64,000 nucleotides of DNA, taken from Neobacillus sp. PS3-12. Lineage in GTDB: Bacteria > Bacillota > Bacilli > Bacillales > Cytobacillaceae. Shown here one piece after another: positions 46,777 to 55,846 of this stretch. The position numbers and the translations under genes were made by a program. The stretch is taken from positions 4,376,001 to 4,440,000 of the forward strand of contig NZ_CP133268.1 of assembly GCF_030915385.1 (NCBI RefSeq), read 5' to 3'. How positions within the stretch are numbered: position 1 is the stretch's first letter; each line of letters begins with the position of its first letter. Below the pieces are notes generated by a model that saw only the letters and a list, made by a program, of their open reading frames with translations, was not told where the DNA came from and made no database searches.

Positions 46777-46872
46777 TTAGTTTATACCTAACATCATTAA
46801 AATACAATTTGCTAATTCTTGTCCATGCATACCACACATAGTAATACATTGAGCTAAAGCTTGACCTATCAT
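46777..46872 (-). CDS. 31-aa cysteine- and methionine-rich peptide
   Basis: A tiny gene with a near-perfect SD (TAGGAGGTG), ATG start and its own terminator. The product starts MIGQALAQCITMCGMHG and ends LMMLGIN. It is hydrophobic, with three cysteines and five methionines and almost no charge. I do not recognise it. It might be a peptide bacteriocin, toxin of a type I pair or membrane peptide; the sequence does not decide. Confidence 0.65.
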   Translation of the reverse strand: MIGQALAQCITMCGMHGQELANCILMMLGIN

Positions 46873-47035
46873 TATCGCACCTCCTATAAATTATATTTTA
46901 ATTGTAATCTAAGGTTATGCAGAATTTATGGAGAAACCCAAGTAAGTTAAGTTAATTCACCATTTTTTCATAGTTGTGAAATAATATTTTAAAAACTATG
47001 GTTATTCCATGGAAGGGCGCGAAAACGCAACAACC

Positions 47036-47062
47036 TGGACTGTTTTTGAGCAGTCCATTTTT
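47036..47062 (+). terminator. terminator-like hairpin without an obvious gene
   Basis: TGGACTG pairs with CAGTCCA, followed by TTTTTC. No + strand gene precedes it except the tnpB-like gene ~920 nt away. Confidence 0.6.
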
Positions 47063-47150
47063 CTTGGTATTTAATTAGTAATAGGCAGGTTTGTGTAAGA
47101 AGGATTATTTATAAGGTTCAACGAAAATACCTTTTTATGGGGGGGATAAA

Positions 47151-47627
47151 GTGGAAACAAATGTTTTATTTTATAAAATTCAAAAGGGAACAATTACAAC
47201 TGAAGATTATGTAAATTGGTCTTATAGTCAATTAGAGAAATATGTATCATCACCATCCTTAAATATTCTCTCTTCATTTTCGTTCGATGATAATCTATTT
47301 GAAGTGGAAATGTATTTTAAAAGAGCAATAGATGAGTTGGCAATAAACGAACCAACCTTTGATATATGTGCAAGGGCATATATAGGCTTTTTAGCAAATA
47401 AAATTAAAAAAGCTTATGAGCATACAGTAATATTCGATTTAGCTGATATGATTTTTCAAATTGCTGCTACGGAATTAGATAATGCAGATGACTTGTTTGC
47501 TTGGTTTGAAATTAGTGAAATGATTGATAGGCTTAATTATGATGATCAATCTTTTGTGTTGAATGAAGACGATTTAATTTCAAGGATAAAGAATGAGGCT
47601 GAAATCCTACAAAGGTATATTCATTAA
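47151..47627 (+). CDS. hypothetical protein, 158 aa
   Basis: An acidic, helical, soluble protein with aromatic-rich segments (METNVLFYKIQKGTITTEDYVNWSY). I do not recognise the family; the size, acidity and accessory location resemble immunity-type proteins of polymorphic toxin loci, but no toxin is seen. GTG start after GGGGGGAT. AT-rich like its surroundings. Confidence 0.65.
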   Translation: METNVLFYKIQKGTITTEDYVNWSYSQLEKYVSSPSLNILSSFSFDDNLFEVEMYFKRAIDELAINEPTFDICARAYIGFLANKIKKAYEHTVIFDLADMIFQIAATELDNADDLFAWFEISEMIDRLNYDDQSFVLNEDDLISRIKNEAEILQRYIH

Positions 47628-47764
47628 ATATTCCTTAATGAACGAAAGTGGCAATTGTTCAGTTAGGTCAGCTGCTTCTTAAGCTAACGGGTCAGGTTAG
47701 TGTAACAAGAACTCCGTCAAAATGGTGGTGTATATGGTAAAATTTAGCTGAGGAGGGGGTTGGA

Positions 47765-48178
47765 ATGAATAAAGAAATTGAAGAAATCATTGTTAAATCT
47801 TTCTTTAACAAAAGGATTCAACAAAGGGTATTATTTGAATTATCTTCACCGAAAAAAAGATGGGACGCATTAAGAGGATTACGTCACAAATACTATGACA
47901 CCCTTCGCAATGAGTTTATGATTGAAATTCCCGAACCTAATTCAAACTTTGAAAAGATAGCTGAAATGTTGAAAAATCACGGTGCTGGAGAGTTTTGTTA
48001 CTCATTATCGGACTGTGAAGAAATTGATGGTAAAGAACTGCCCTTATTAACCGCACTAGAAAAGGCTGTTGGATACGGAATGCCGTCAATCATTTCTTGT
48101 ATTTCAGGAAAGCTTGCTTATTTTGAATCTGAACAGAGTTACGGACCTCCACCAAGATTTATTTTAAAAAGACCTTAA
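47765..48178 (+). CDS. hypothetical protein, 137 aa
   Basis: An unrecognised cytoplasmic protein with a basic N-terminal half (KKRWDALRGLRHKYYDTL) and a C-terminal part with AVGYGMPSIISC and QSYGPPPRFILKR. Strong SD GAGGAGGGGG. It stands alone in the accessory region between repeat fragments. Such small proteins are common as orphan immunity proteins, which is speculation here. Confidence 0.68.
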   Translation: MNKEIEEIIVKSFFNKRIQQRVLFELSSPKKRWDALRGLRHKYYDTLRNEFMIEIPEPNSNFEKIAEMLKNHGAGEFCYSLSDCEEIDGKELPLLTALEKAVGYGMPSIISCISGKLAYFESEQSYGPPPRFILKRP

Positions 48179-48337
48179 TAACAAAATGTGATGCATATTT
48201 TCACCAATAATTCTTATTCAGCTAACGGACACGATTGTAGGAAGATCATTGCTTTAATACAACTTTATTGTTACTTTATAAGAATATATGCTATATTTTA
48301 GATTCTACATAGTTTTATAAAATTGAGGTGTATTAAA

Positions 48338-48610
48338 ATGAATAAAACAGAATTAGTGAAAGCTGTATCAACCCAAGCTGAACTGAAACAGCAAGATGCT
48401 GCAAATGCTGTGGATGCGATATTTGAAACGATTTCTAAAACACTTGCTAAAGAAGAAAAAATCCAATTAATTGGATTTGGTACCTTTGAAGTACGTGAGC
48501 GTTCAGCTCGAAAAGGGCGTAATCCACAAACAGGTGAAGAAATAGATATTGCTGCTTCTAAAGTTCCAGCCTTTAAACCAGGAAAAGAATTAAAAGAAGC
48601 AGTTAAATAA
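48338..48610 (+). CDS. HU family DNA-binding protein
   Basis: A 90-aa histone-like protein that bends and compacts DNA. It matches HBsu throughout, with MNKTELVKAVSTQAELKQ at the N-terminus, GFGTFEVRERSARKGRNPQTGEEI for the beta-arm and VPAFKPGKELKEAVK at the end. ATG 48338 follows GAGGTG. As Bacillus already has a core hbs gene, this is probably an extra copy. Confidence 0.93.
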   Translation: MNKTELVKAVSTQAELKQQDAANAVDAIFETISKTLAKEEKIQLIGFGTFEVRERSARKGRNPQTGEEIDIAASKVPAFKPGKELKEAVK

Positions 48611-48628
48611 AAATATTAATAATGTAAA

Positions 48629-48667
48629 ATACTCTGGGATGAGGTTAAATCCAGAGTATTTTTTATT
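48629..48667 (+). terminator. intrinsic terminator after the HU gene
   Basis: AATACTCTGG pairs with CCAGAGTATT, followed by TTTT. Confidence 0.88.
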
Positions 48668-48710
48668 TAAAGTTATTAAATATAGCCTATTCGGAAAAGC
48701 ACACTTTTAC

Positions 48711-48774
48711 GATCGGGTGCTATCCATGAACAAGGATAAGCACCCGTTTTCCATTTTAGGGCCAGATTATGGAA
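48711..48774. repeat. dispersed palindromic repeat, copy A
   Basis: CGGGTGC-TATCC and GGATA-AGCACCCG form a hairpin followed by GTTTTCCATTTTAGGG. Near-identical copies lie at 56005 and 63568, and shorter relatives at 46611 and 51161. Confidence 0.75.
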
Positions 48775-48978
48775 GAAAGGATTGTAATTATATGCAATAT
48801 TTTTTGCAAGTTTAAAATCAAGTATGGTGAACCTAATCTTAAGTAAATAAGGTGTTTGATGAAAAAAAAGGGAGACAATGCTTTGAGTGATATGCTCCCT
48901 TTAGTCTTATCGGCTTCATTGCCACTAGAATTTGTAAGGCGTTTCTTTTTGGAAATCACACCTAGATTAAGGAAAATT

Positions 48979-49525
48979 TTAGATATCTATCTCAATTTTC
49001 CTTCCTGGGTAGAAAGACAATTGCGGATCCAATTGATTTTCTTTTGCAGTTCGTACGCTGGGAGTAAGTCTAAAAACAACTGTATGACTCCCTAGAGAGG
49101 AGCGATATTTCTCAACATGGGACTGTGAAAGGCTTTCATCGTAGTCAGCCGGGCACGTACTTGTCCAGTATGGCTTGCATTGCCGCGGTAGCTTCTTTTA
49201 AATCAGTTACCGTTTCTAGTACTCCAAACAGCATCACACTCATGTAAGCAGTATCTGTCTTGGCGGGTATAGGACTTACCATGGTTCCGTAATCTTCTGA
49301 TACTGTGAAACAGCAGTTGGAATTGGCATGAATCAAATCTATTTTTCTCCCTTGCGCAGCTCCATGAAAATACAAAGCTTCATTCATCCATATAAAATTC
49401 AAAGGAACAACATAAGGAATCTCCCCATCCGTTAATCCAAGGTAACCCGTCCGTGAGTGGTTTAAAAACTGTTCAATACGATTATCATCTGTACATATTA
49501 ATTTTTCTTGGCGGATCTTATGCAT
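48979..49525 (-). pseudogene. pyridoxamine 5'-phosphate oxidase-like flavoprotein, frameshifted
   Basis: From ATG 49525 the frame matches small PNPOx-like FMN proteins (IEQFLNHSRTGYLGLTDG, PYVVPLNFIW, YFHGAAQGRKIDLI) and ends at a TGA near 49147. One extra base at about 49146 causes this. The next frame continues the family C-terminus (DESLSQSHVEKYRSS, then TPSVRTAKENQ) to a TAA at 48979. It is divergent from the MocR-type regulator, the usual arrangement for a regulated target. Confidence 0.82.
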
Positions 49526-49635
49526 TTTTCCATCCCATCTTTCTTTATAAATGATAAAATCATTTTAGAAAATTTCTGCACATGATAAAAGTGACAGAAT
49601 TTAAAAAATCAATAGGGACAGATGGAGGATTAACA

Positions 49636-51030
49636 GTGGAACTTACCCCGTTTTTACACAAGGAGTTGCCAGAACCTTTATACAGTCAGTTATATCATTG
49701 GATTAAGAAGGAAATTGAAGAAGGCAGGCTCTTGCCAGGAAAGAAGATGCCATCAATTCGCCAGCTTACGACTCATTTAAAGGTCAGCCGGAATACGGTT
49801 GAGGCAGCATATCAGCAGCTACAATCAGAGGGATACCTCGAAAGTGTCCCCAAAAGTGGAATATGGGTAGCCGAGATTGAGAAGCCTCCACTACATCGGA
49901 TTGTGGTGGAACATCCTATTATGTTGGAATGTAAGCCATCAAGCGAGGTCCTTGTGGATTTTGAATATGGGAATGTCGATCTTGACAAATTCCCCCTAAA
50001 GCAGTGGAAGAAATGTCTGTCAGATGCAGTTGATCAAGAGAACAGCTGGTTGTTTCAGTATAGTGAGAAACAGGGTGAATTTGCGCTGAGACGAGAGATA
50101 TCAAACTATTTACTGCAATCCAGAGGTGTACGCTCTGCACCAGAACAGATTCTTATAACGGCTGGAACTCAGGCCTCCATGGCGTTGATCTGCCATCTTT
50201 TAGCACTCCGGGAAAAAACCGTGGCCATGGAAGAGCCGGGTTACAGTGGAGTTCGATCGGTCTTAGAAGACCAGGGATGCCATATTGATCCCGTGCCTCT
50301 TGAGAAGGAAGGATTGTCAGTAGAGCATATTCAAACGAGCAGGGCAAAAGCCGTATACTTAACTCCTTCTCACCAATTTCCATTTGGTATGGTTCTGTCC
50401 ATTTCGAAAAGAATGCGATTACTAAAATGGGCTTATCAAACTGGTGGATACATTATTGAGGATGATTATGACGGTGAGTTTCGATATCGGGGACAGCCAA
50501 TTCCTTCGCTGAAATCTCTAGATGAACAGGAAAGGGTTATTTATTTAGGTACATTTTCTAAATCATTTCTTCCTTCAGCCCGGTTAAGTTTTATTGTATT
50601 TCCACCTTCTCTAATGGTTCAATATTCACGAAAGTTTGCGGCTTATAACCAATCTGTCTCTCCTATTATTCAGAGGGCTATGGCCCTGTTCATGCAATCC
50701 GGGGAATTCGAAAGGCATATTCGAAGAATGCGTAAGATGTATCAAAGAAAACATCAGGCTCTGTTAAGGAGTATTGAACAATATATGGGCAATCAGGTAA
50801 AAATTGTTGGGGAAAAGTCAGGCTTACATATCTTATTGAAACTTAAAGGCGTAACAGCCTTCAAGTTAATCGAAAATGGACTCCAGAAGGGTGTTAAAGT
50901 TTATTCCCCGTCAAGGTTTTGGCTTAATCCAAACCCCGAAGTTAATTCCTATATCATGTTAGGATTTGGTGGATTATCAATTGAAGAAATTGAAAAAGGA
51001 GTCAGATTACTCGCTAGCTGCTTCCCATGA
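49636..51030 (+). CDS. MocR-type GntR/aminotransferase regulator (PdxR-like)
   Basis: A 464-aa fusion of an N-terminal GntR winged helix (YSQLYHWIKKEIEEG, MPSIRQLTTHLKVSRNTVEAAY) and a C-terminal fold-type I aminotransferase domain (~residues 100-460) with the PLP lysine in LGTFSKSFLPSAR and IIEDDYDGEFRY. Such regulators use PLP as effector and control vitamin B6 or amino-acid genes, often divergently transcribed; the adjacent divergent gene is a PNPOx-like protein. GTG 49636 follows GGAGG; the ATG at 49582 has no SD. Confidence 0.9.
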   Translation: MELTPFLHKELPEPLYSQLYHWIKKEIEEGRLLPGKKMPSIRQLTTHLKVSRNTVEAAYQQLQSEGYLESVPKSGIWVAEIEKPPLHRIVVEHPIMLECKPSSEVLVDFEYGNVDLDKFPLKQWKKCLSDAVDQENSWLFQYSEKQGEFALRREISNYLLQSRGVRSAPEQILITAGTQASMALICHLLALREKTVAMEEPGYSGVRSVLEDQGCHIDPVPLEKEGLSVEHIQTSRAKAVYLTPSHQFPFGMVLSISKRMRLLKWAYQTGGYIIEDDYDGEFRYRGQPIPSLKSLDEQERVIYLGTFSKSFLPSARLSFIVFPPSLMVQYSRKFAAYNQSVSPIIQRAMALFMQSGEFERHIRRMRKMYQRKHQALLRSIEQYMGNQVKIVGEKSGLHILLKLKGVTAFKLIENGLQKGVKVYSPSRFWLNPNPEVNSYIMLGFGGLSIEEIEKGVRLLASCFP

Positions 51031-51195
51031 ATGGAAAATAGGAGAGTTGCAAACATATTGGTTGAATCAATAAATCCAAATGAGATGATAATAGAAAAAC
51101 CTCATTTAGATACGATTAAGGTGACCATTTCACAAATTTAGTATATACCTGGTTGTTCAACAATCGGGCGCAATTCTTGAGTATAGGAGAGAGTA
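51031..51195. other. short remnant-bearing gap
   Basis: An uninitiated open stretch (about 51058-51141: VESINPNEMIIEKPHL) looks like the C-terminal end of a lost gene, followed by a CAATCGGGCGC repeat motif at 51161. Nothing intact. Confidence 0.35.
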
Positions 51196-51526
51196 ATGGT
51201 GAAATATACTTGTCCTTGCTGTGGGTATAAAACATTAGATGAAGAACCACCAGCACATATGATATTTGCAGTATTTGCTTTTGGGAAGATGATGGTGTTC
51301 AATTTCGAGACCCTGATTACGAAGGAGGGGCAAATGATATTTCATTAAGATAAGCACAGCAGAATTTTATTAAGTTTGGCTTGTGACGAAGGTAGCATTA
51401 AGTTCGTTAGAAAGCCAAATAAAGAAGATATTAAAGACCCAAATTGGAACCTTTTATGAGCCATTTGATAACTTCAATATATTTCTTGTTGTACTAAAAG
51501 GGGCATTAATTAAAGAAGAAATCTAA
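51196..51526 (+). pseudogene. CPCC-type cysteine-rich protein, decayed
   Basis: ATG 51196 (SD TAGGAGAGAG) begins VKYTCPCCGYKTLDEEPP, the start of the CPCC family. The next frame then carries DICSICFWEDDGVQFRDPDYEGG. A one-base loss near 51260, an in-frame TAA after ANDISLR, and further shifts near GACDEG (about 51385) and DPNW break the rest (CDEGSIKFVRKPNKED still legible). Several independent lesions mark it as a real pseudogene. Confidence 0.82.
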
Positions 51527-51566
51527 AGACCGCTGAATAGTAGGTCTTTAAATTTCTATACATACA

Positions 51567-51578
51567 GAACGTTAGTTC
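51567..51578 (+). promoter_or_regulatory. LexA (SOS) box of the yolD-like gene
   Basis: GAAC-GTTA-GTTC agrees with the Bacillus LexA core GAAC-N4-GTTC and lies just before a TATAAT (51582-51587), a position for direct repression. Confidence 0.7.
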
Positions 51579-51610
51579 GTATATAATGGTATAAAGGGAG
51601 ATGATTCACT

Positions 51611-51949
51611 ATGACAATACATGACCGTGGTAAAATGAAATGGCAGTCTGCCTCTTTTATACCGCTAGTATTCGAAATGACCAGTGAAATGTTCAAGGAT
51701 CAGGCTTGGACTCCTAAGCCGTTATTAGACGAAAATCAGACGGAAGAGTTCGACCTGCGGATAGCTTATGCCACAGAATATAATAAGGCAGTGAAACTAA
51801 CCGTATGGGATGAAGGCTTTAATCACGACATTACTGGTCGTGTTCATTACATTGATCCGATAACTCATGAACTTCGGATTGAGGTGAAGCCTGGAGAATT
51901 CGAGCGGGTGGCATACGATAGTGTAGTCGGAGTGAAGGTTTTGAAATGA
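51611..51949 (+). CDS. YolD-like family protein
   Basis: A 112-aa YolD-like protein (DRGKMKWQSASFIP at the start, FNHDITGRVHYIDPI, LRIEV later). YolD proteins usually accompany the Y-family polymerase UvrX/YqjW and are SOS-induced; here no polymerase follows, but a clear LexA box precedes. SD AAGGGAGATG. Confidence 0.87.
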   Translation: MTIHDRGKMKWQSASFIPLVFEMTSEMFKDQAWTPKPLLDENQTEEFDLRIAYATEYNKAVKLTVWDEGFNHDITGRVHYIDPITHELRIEVKPGEFERVAYDSVVGVKVLK

Positions 51950-51961
51950 TTATACTTGAGT

Positions 51962-51992
51962 CAACCTTTTCTATAGGTTGGCATTTTTTATT
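51962..51992 (+). terminator. weak terminator after the yolD-like gene
   Basis: CAACC pairs with GGTTG, followed by CATTTTTT. Confidence 0.55.
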
Positions 51993-52154
51993 AAACTAAA
52001 GATACAGTTTGGTGGAAGAAAGGATAAATTTATTATTAGGCGCATTATTTATTGTTTCATAAATATAAATAGGGCAAATTACCCCAAATTACCAAAAAAG
52101 AGTATTTATATAGAATTATCTTTTTAGAGTTACATTACAAGGAGGAATCTCAAT

Positions 52155-52447
52155 ATGTTGGAAGGATTAATTAGTTACGGGATACTGGCATTAATTATTG
52201 GTAGTGCATTATTTTGCTTTTACAAAGCTGGAAAAAAACAGAAGAATAAAAAGCAGTTCTTTTCTCTAATTCTTTGGGGATTAATTTGTTGGTGTTACCT
52301 CTTTCTTTTTTTATTGGTGGAATGGCAACCGACTCAGGCGATGAGTCTCTTTTCTGGAGTGGTTTTTTGTTTGTACAAGTGATTCCATTACTTATTCTGT
52401 TGGTTAGTATAGTCATTCTGTTGGTTGGTAGATTTAAAAAGCAGTAG
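52155..52447 (+). pseudogene. small membrane protein, frameshifted at a T-run
   Basis: From ATG 52155 (SD AAGGAGG) the first frame encodes two hydrophobic segments (MLEGLISYGILALIIGSALF...WGLICWCYLFLF). After a run of seven T near 52306-52312 the next frame continues naturally (GGMATDSGDESLFWSGF, then a third helix and GRFKKQ) to TAG 52447. A one-base slip in the homopolymer explains the break. Family unknown; about 97 aa when rejoined. Confidence 0.7.
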
Positions 52448-52644
52448 GAGATAACGAACGGGCAGCTTAAACGGAACAGGGAGTTGCAGTGTTAGCAGCT
52501 CTTTCTTATTGAAGTAAAGGGTGCATTACTTGAATATCCTGCTGCCAATTTTGGCAGATTGAAAGCAATTCTCTTTAAGGGGAATTGTTTTATTTTGGTA
52601 TAATCCTATCCAATATTCATTTCATTTTCTCTTCTATAGGATTC

Positions 52645-52791
52645 TTATCTCAACTCATCCCAATATAAAAAGACATACTCTGGTTCATGCTCTTTTTTCA
52701 TCTCATCAATACTTGCGATTATATCTGAAGGTTTCATTTTATTCGTACGTAAAGTATTACTAGCGTTCTGTTTTAAGTCCTTTTCATCCAT
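52645..52791 (-). CDS. hypothetical 48-aa protein
   Basis: A small charged protein, MDEKDLKQNASNTLRTNKMK at the start and EPEYVFLYWDELR at the end. A good SD, AAAAGGAGAG, precedes the ATG. No family is recognised. It may be a small partner or antitoxin-like peptide. Confidence 0.6.
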   Translation of the reverse strand: MDEKDLKQNASNTLRTNKMKPSDIIASIDEMKKEHEPEYVFLYWDELR

Positions 52792-52895
52792 GATATACAC
52801 TCTCCTTTTAGCATAGTTTGTGCCCTGCCCCTCTTTTTATTCTTGTTGTTACAAGGAATGTAATCAGGTGAAATATCCAAAATAAAAGAAGAAAA

Positions 52896-53060
52896 ATGAG
52901 AATAAATTATAAAAAGGCGATTACCAAGTTTACGCTAATATGTATGTCTTATGCTGCTTTGTTCATTTCACCCGTGCAAATAGAGGCGAAAGGAAAAGAA
53001 CATAAAAACGATTCGTGTTTGTATAAGAGAAAATATTGTGAAACATTTCGCTTAAAGTAA
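52896..53060 (+). CDS. short secreted-type peptide or N-terminal remnant
   Basis: 54 codons start MRINYKKAITKFTLICMSY with a signal-peptide-like hydrophobic stretch ending SPVQIEA, then a short charged part with two cysteines. The SD is weak. It resembles the export signal of a larger secreted protein whose body is missing, so it is probably a remnant. Confidence 0.4.
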   Translation: MRINYKKAITKFTLICMSYAALFISPVQIEAKGKEHKNDSCLYKRKYCETFRLK

Positions 53061-53136
53061 CGGTGCAGATTAGCTTAAGAAGGAAATAACTACTTTATGT
53101 TGAAATTATCCCTTAAATTAAAAAGTTAATTAAAAG

Positions 53137-53164
53137 TATACCCCTCACTAATGAGGGGTATATC
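53137..53164 (-). terminator. intrinsic terminator after the DUF3231 gene
   Basis: ATACCCCTCA pairs with TGAGGGGTAT; on the minus strand CTTTTAATT follows. Confidence 0.75.
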
Positions 53165-54169
53165 TTATTTATCTTGTGCAAGTTCTTTTCTATTGGGAGC
53201 AAGTGGTGGCTGTTCTAACCATTTGTTTTCTACCATAATATCGAACCAATTTTTTGTCAATTTTAATGTTTTTAGAATTGTCTTTTCATAAACGACAGCT
53301 AGGTCTGTTCTCATGGCTCCTGCTAGACCTGTACCGTAATATACTTGTGCAGTTTGACCCAAGAAACCCATATGATACAACATTAATTTATCTGAAAAAG
53401 GAGAGTCCTGTGACGTTGTAACCTCTGATTCCCACGACATTGGAACGGGCAAATTATCCTTGTGTAAAATACTTGCAAGGGCTTGTATGTTTTCATCTGC
53501 CTTTTTTCCTATTTCCTCAAAAAATGTTCTTATTTCTTCCGATTCAGCGACTTGACTGAACCCGATTGAAAGAGTTTTTGCCATAATGCTTTTTTTAATA
53601 TTAAGAGAAATACTGATTATTTCTGTAGCAGATAAAAGTCTCCCTTTTCCGAAGAATCCATCAGTAAAATCTTTGGTGGAAATATATTCAGGGTTCTCTT
53701 TAGGATAGAAATAGGGATCTCGTTGGAACTTTCCATTTTTAAGCAATAACTCAATGGTTAAATCGTACATCTTTTTTGCATCATTATCACATGAATTGTA
53801 AAATTCACGTAGGTCCTTTCTAACAGAAACACTTAAAGCAGTGGTATGACCTAACAAACCATGTATCGTCATTATATGTAAATAATTTAAGCAGAATGTG
53901 TCAGAAAACAATCTCTTTGCACCCTTATTAAGATCGGACTCAGTAAATCCATTCGGAACTGGAAAACCATCTTTCTCCATGAAGGAAACAAGCTGCTTCT
54001 TTTGCTTTTCCCATGTCTCAATGGCAATTTCAAAAACATTTTTCACCTCTTCGTCTTCCAAAATAGAAATCATATATTTATTTACTATCTCGATCATCGT
54101 TCCGTTTATATACTCTCCCCATAGTGTTCCAATTTCGGAAGACGTAAGTTTTAAATTCTCATTTTCCAT
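53165..54169 (-). CDS. DUF3231 family protein
   Basis: This 334-aa protein consists of two repeated ferritin-like helical domains: the first opens LTSSEIGTLWGEY, the second LLSATEIISISLNIKKSIMAK. Both carry similar late segments (LHIMTIHGLLGHTTALSVSVRKDL and LMLYHMGFLGQTAQVYYGTGLAGAMRTDL). DUF3231 is common in spore formers, often with several paralogues; function unknown. SD AGAGGTGAG. Confidence 0.85.
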   Translation of the reverse strand: MENENLKLTSSEIGTLWGEYINGTMIEIVNKYMISILEDEEVKNVFEIAIETWEKQKKQLVSFMEKDGFPVPNGFTESDLNKGAKRLFSDTFCLNYLHIMTIHGLLGHTTALSVSVRKDLREFYNSCDNDAKKMYDLTIELLLKNGKFQRDPYFYPKENPEYISTKDFTDGFFGKGRLLSATEIISISLNIKKSIMAKTLSIGFSQVAESEEIRTFFEEIGKKADENIQALASILHKDNLPVPMSWESEVTTSQDSPFSDKLMLYHMGFLGQTAQVYYGTGLAGAMRTDLAVVYEKTILKTLKLTKNWFDIMVENKWLEQPPLAPNRKELAQDK

Positions 54170-54275
54170 TTGTTCTCACCTCTTCCGTATTTTTTACTGA
54201 CTCAGAAATAGTTATGCGTTTCCTTGGACTTAAACCTTTCAGTTGATAATTGAGCAGTTTCTTGTTGAACGAACG

Positions 54276-54335
54276 GGGGCGTTTCTACAATAAGCGGAAA
54301 CGCATTTTTCTTATTGAAGTAACGCCCCCAGATAT
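54276..54335. repeat. inverted repeat in accessory gap
   Basis: GGGGGCGTT and AACGCCCCC are perfectly complementary ~50 nt apart, with GCGTTTC/GAAACGC nested inside. The motif 'gaacgaacggg' at its left edge recurs near 46689, 52455 and elsewhere. Confidence 0.6.
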
Positions 54336-54438
54336 ATAGAGTATGATTTTTGACCGTAATCATCGTAAATAACGAAACAAAAACAGCTCTTTTCTATCTT
54401 TGTTTACTTGTTATCTTCAGTAAGTAATTATAGTTTTC

Positions 54439-54579
54439 AACGTAAACAACGATAGGACTTTACTTGGAGAGGTGGGTATGATAGGCTCTTTTGCCTGATG
54501 AAACAACTGCTTCAGCCTTTCAAGACAAATCGTACCCACAGAGGCTCCAAGTCAAGTCCTTAAACACTCATTCTACGTT
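54439..54579. ncRNA. long branched hairpin, candidate ncRNA or MITE
   Basis: Arms 54439-54482 and 54529-54579 pair over most of their length (AACGTA/TACGTT, GGACTT/AAGTCC, ACTTGGAG/CTCCAAGT, GTGGGTA/TACCCAC). The top carries two small hairpins (AGGC/GCCT and CTGATGAAA.../...TTCAG). No open frame explains it. It could be a structured RNA or a miniature inverted-repeat element; a protein-coding role is unlikely. Confidence 0.5.
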
Positions 54580-54755
54580 TACATATAAATGATGATAAAA
54601 GGTGCATCATATCAATATTTTGTTGCTGATACTGTATATATGGTGATCAGTTTAGTTCAATAAGAAAATGCAAGTTCCAAAAGAAAAAGCAACCTTTCTA
54701 TGTACTGCTTTTTTCTTTCATTAAGAAGGGGGTTCAATTTGTAAGGGGAACTTGA

Positions 54756-55235
54756 TTATCTTTTTAGACTTTTAAGATGTATTTCAAAAAAACTAGATAG
54801 TAAAATACCGATTGCTAAACCAGGAATTACACAAATCATTGGAAGCCAAACAGGGCCGAATAATACTCCGAATATCTGAAAATTGGAGGAAAAAATACAT
54901 CCAACAGTAACAAAATAAGCTGCAAATACAAACGGTAAAAAGGAGTATCGATCCTTTTCTCCTCCAGCATCTTTCCATGCATCCCACATTGCAAAAAAAT
55001 ATAAACAAGGATAAAACATCAACCATTGATAATCTGCTTGTTCAATTGATTTTTTAATGTTTCCTTGGAAACTTAAAAGGATGATCTTGTTAAAATTTGA
55101 TTTTCCGTTAATAAAAAATTCTAATATTATAAACAGAATTCCTTTAATCAGTTTTCCATTCAGTATTTGACCAAATCCCGGAAATGCAATACTCCAAAGT
55201 AATTTTTCCACTTTATTTTGTTTTAAGATATCCAT
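54756..55235 (-). CDS. membrane protein of unknown function, 159 aa
   Basis: The chosen start MDILKQNKVEKLLWSIAFPG follows TTAGGAAA; the open frame extends 22 codons upstream to 55301. About four helices are seen, with a FPGFGQILNGKLIKG segment as in TM2-type proteins, a YQWLMFYPCLYFFAMWDAWKDAGG stretch, and three C-terminal helices. No function is known to me. Confidence 0.65.
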   Translation of the reverse strand: MDILKQNKVEKLLWSIAFPGFGQILNGKLIKGILFIILEFFINGKSNFNKIILLSFQGNIKKSIEQADYQWLMFYPCLYFFAMWDAWKDAGGEKDRYSFLPFVFAAYFVTVGCIFSSNFQIFGVLFGPVWLPMICVIPGLAIGILLSSFFEIHLKSLKR

Positions 55236-55846
55236 TTTACATTTCCTAAATTCCTTTGCTAATTCTTTTCTTTCTACTGCAATCGGAGGATATCTATCCA
55301 TCCATTTTGATTATATTGGCTCCAAAGTTGTGAAACTTCTGAGGATTTTAATTCTACTTTATGTACTTCTTGCATTTATCAATCGTCCAAAATAATTCTT
55401 CAGTAATATATTTTCCAAAAATATGGAAATTATCAAAAAAAATTTCAACAAATATCGACATATTCCGTCATTGCCATACTGGAGGGTGGTATAATTACCC
55501 AAAAATATATATATCTGAATTCAACTTGGTAATTTATGAATTGGAAACGTTGTGGATCACTTATCAGGAAAAAACTTGTCTTCTCTGAATGCTGGAATAC
55601 TTAATTGCTAAAAAGGCGCGATTATCAAAAGATAATCGCACCTATTTCATGCTTGGACCATTCTTGAATAAATAAAAGAAATAATAGAAAATAAAATACA
55701 AGCATTAAATTTTACCATGTTAGTTTAGATTCTGCTGATAAAGTATACCCACCAAAAACATCAAATATTTTATGGTTGGCAGCTTTGTAAGCTTTGATGA
55801 TAAATAAAAAATACACTGAATGTAACTTGATATAGAAGTGGAATAG
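55236..55846. other. gene-free stretch
   Basis: AT-rich sequence without a supported gene. Open frames here lack ribosome binding sites. A hairpin 'gcgcgattatcaaaagataatcgc' near 55617 could be a terminator of nothing intact. Confidence 0.4.

Noticed and set aside
48856..49095. 79-codon + strand frame
   Set aside because: It is antisense to the frameshifted PNPOx-like gene, whose C-terminus explains the sequence.
55361..55588. 75-codon frame after the membrane protein gene
   Set aside because: No SD and no homology; composition like non-coding DNA.
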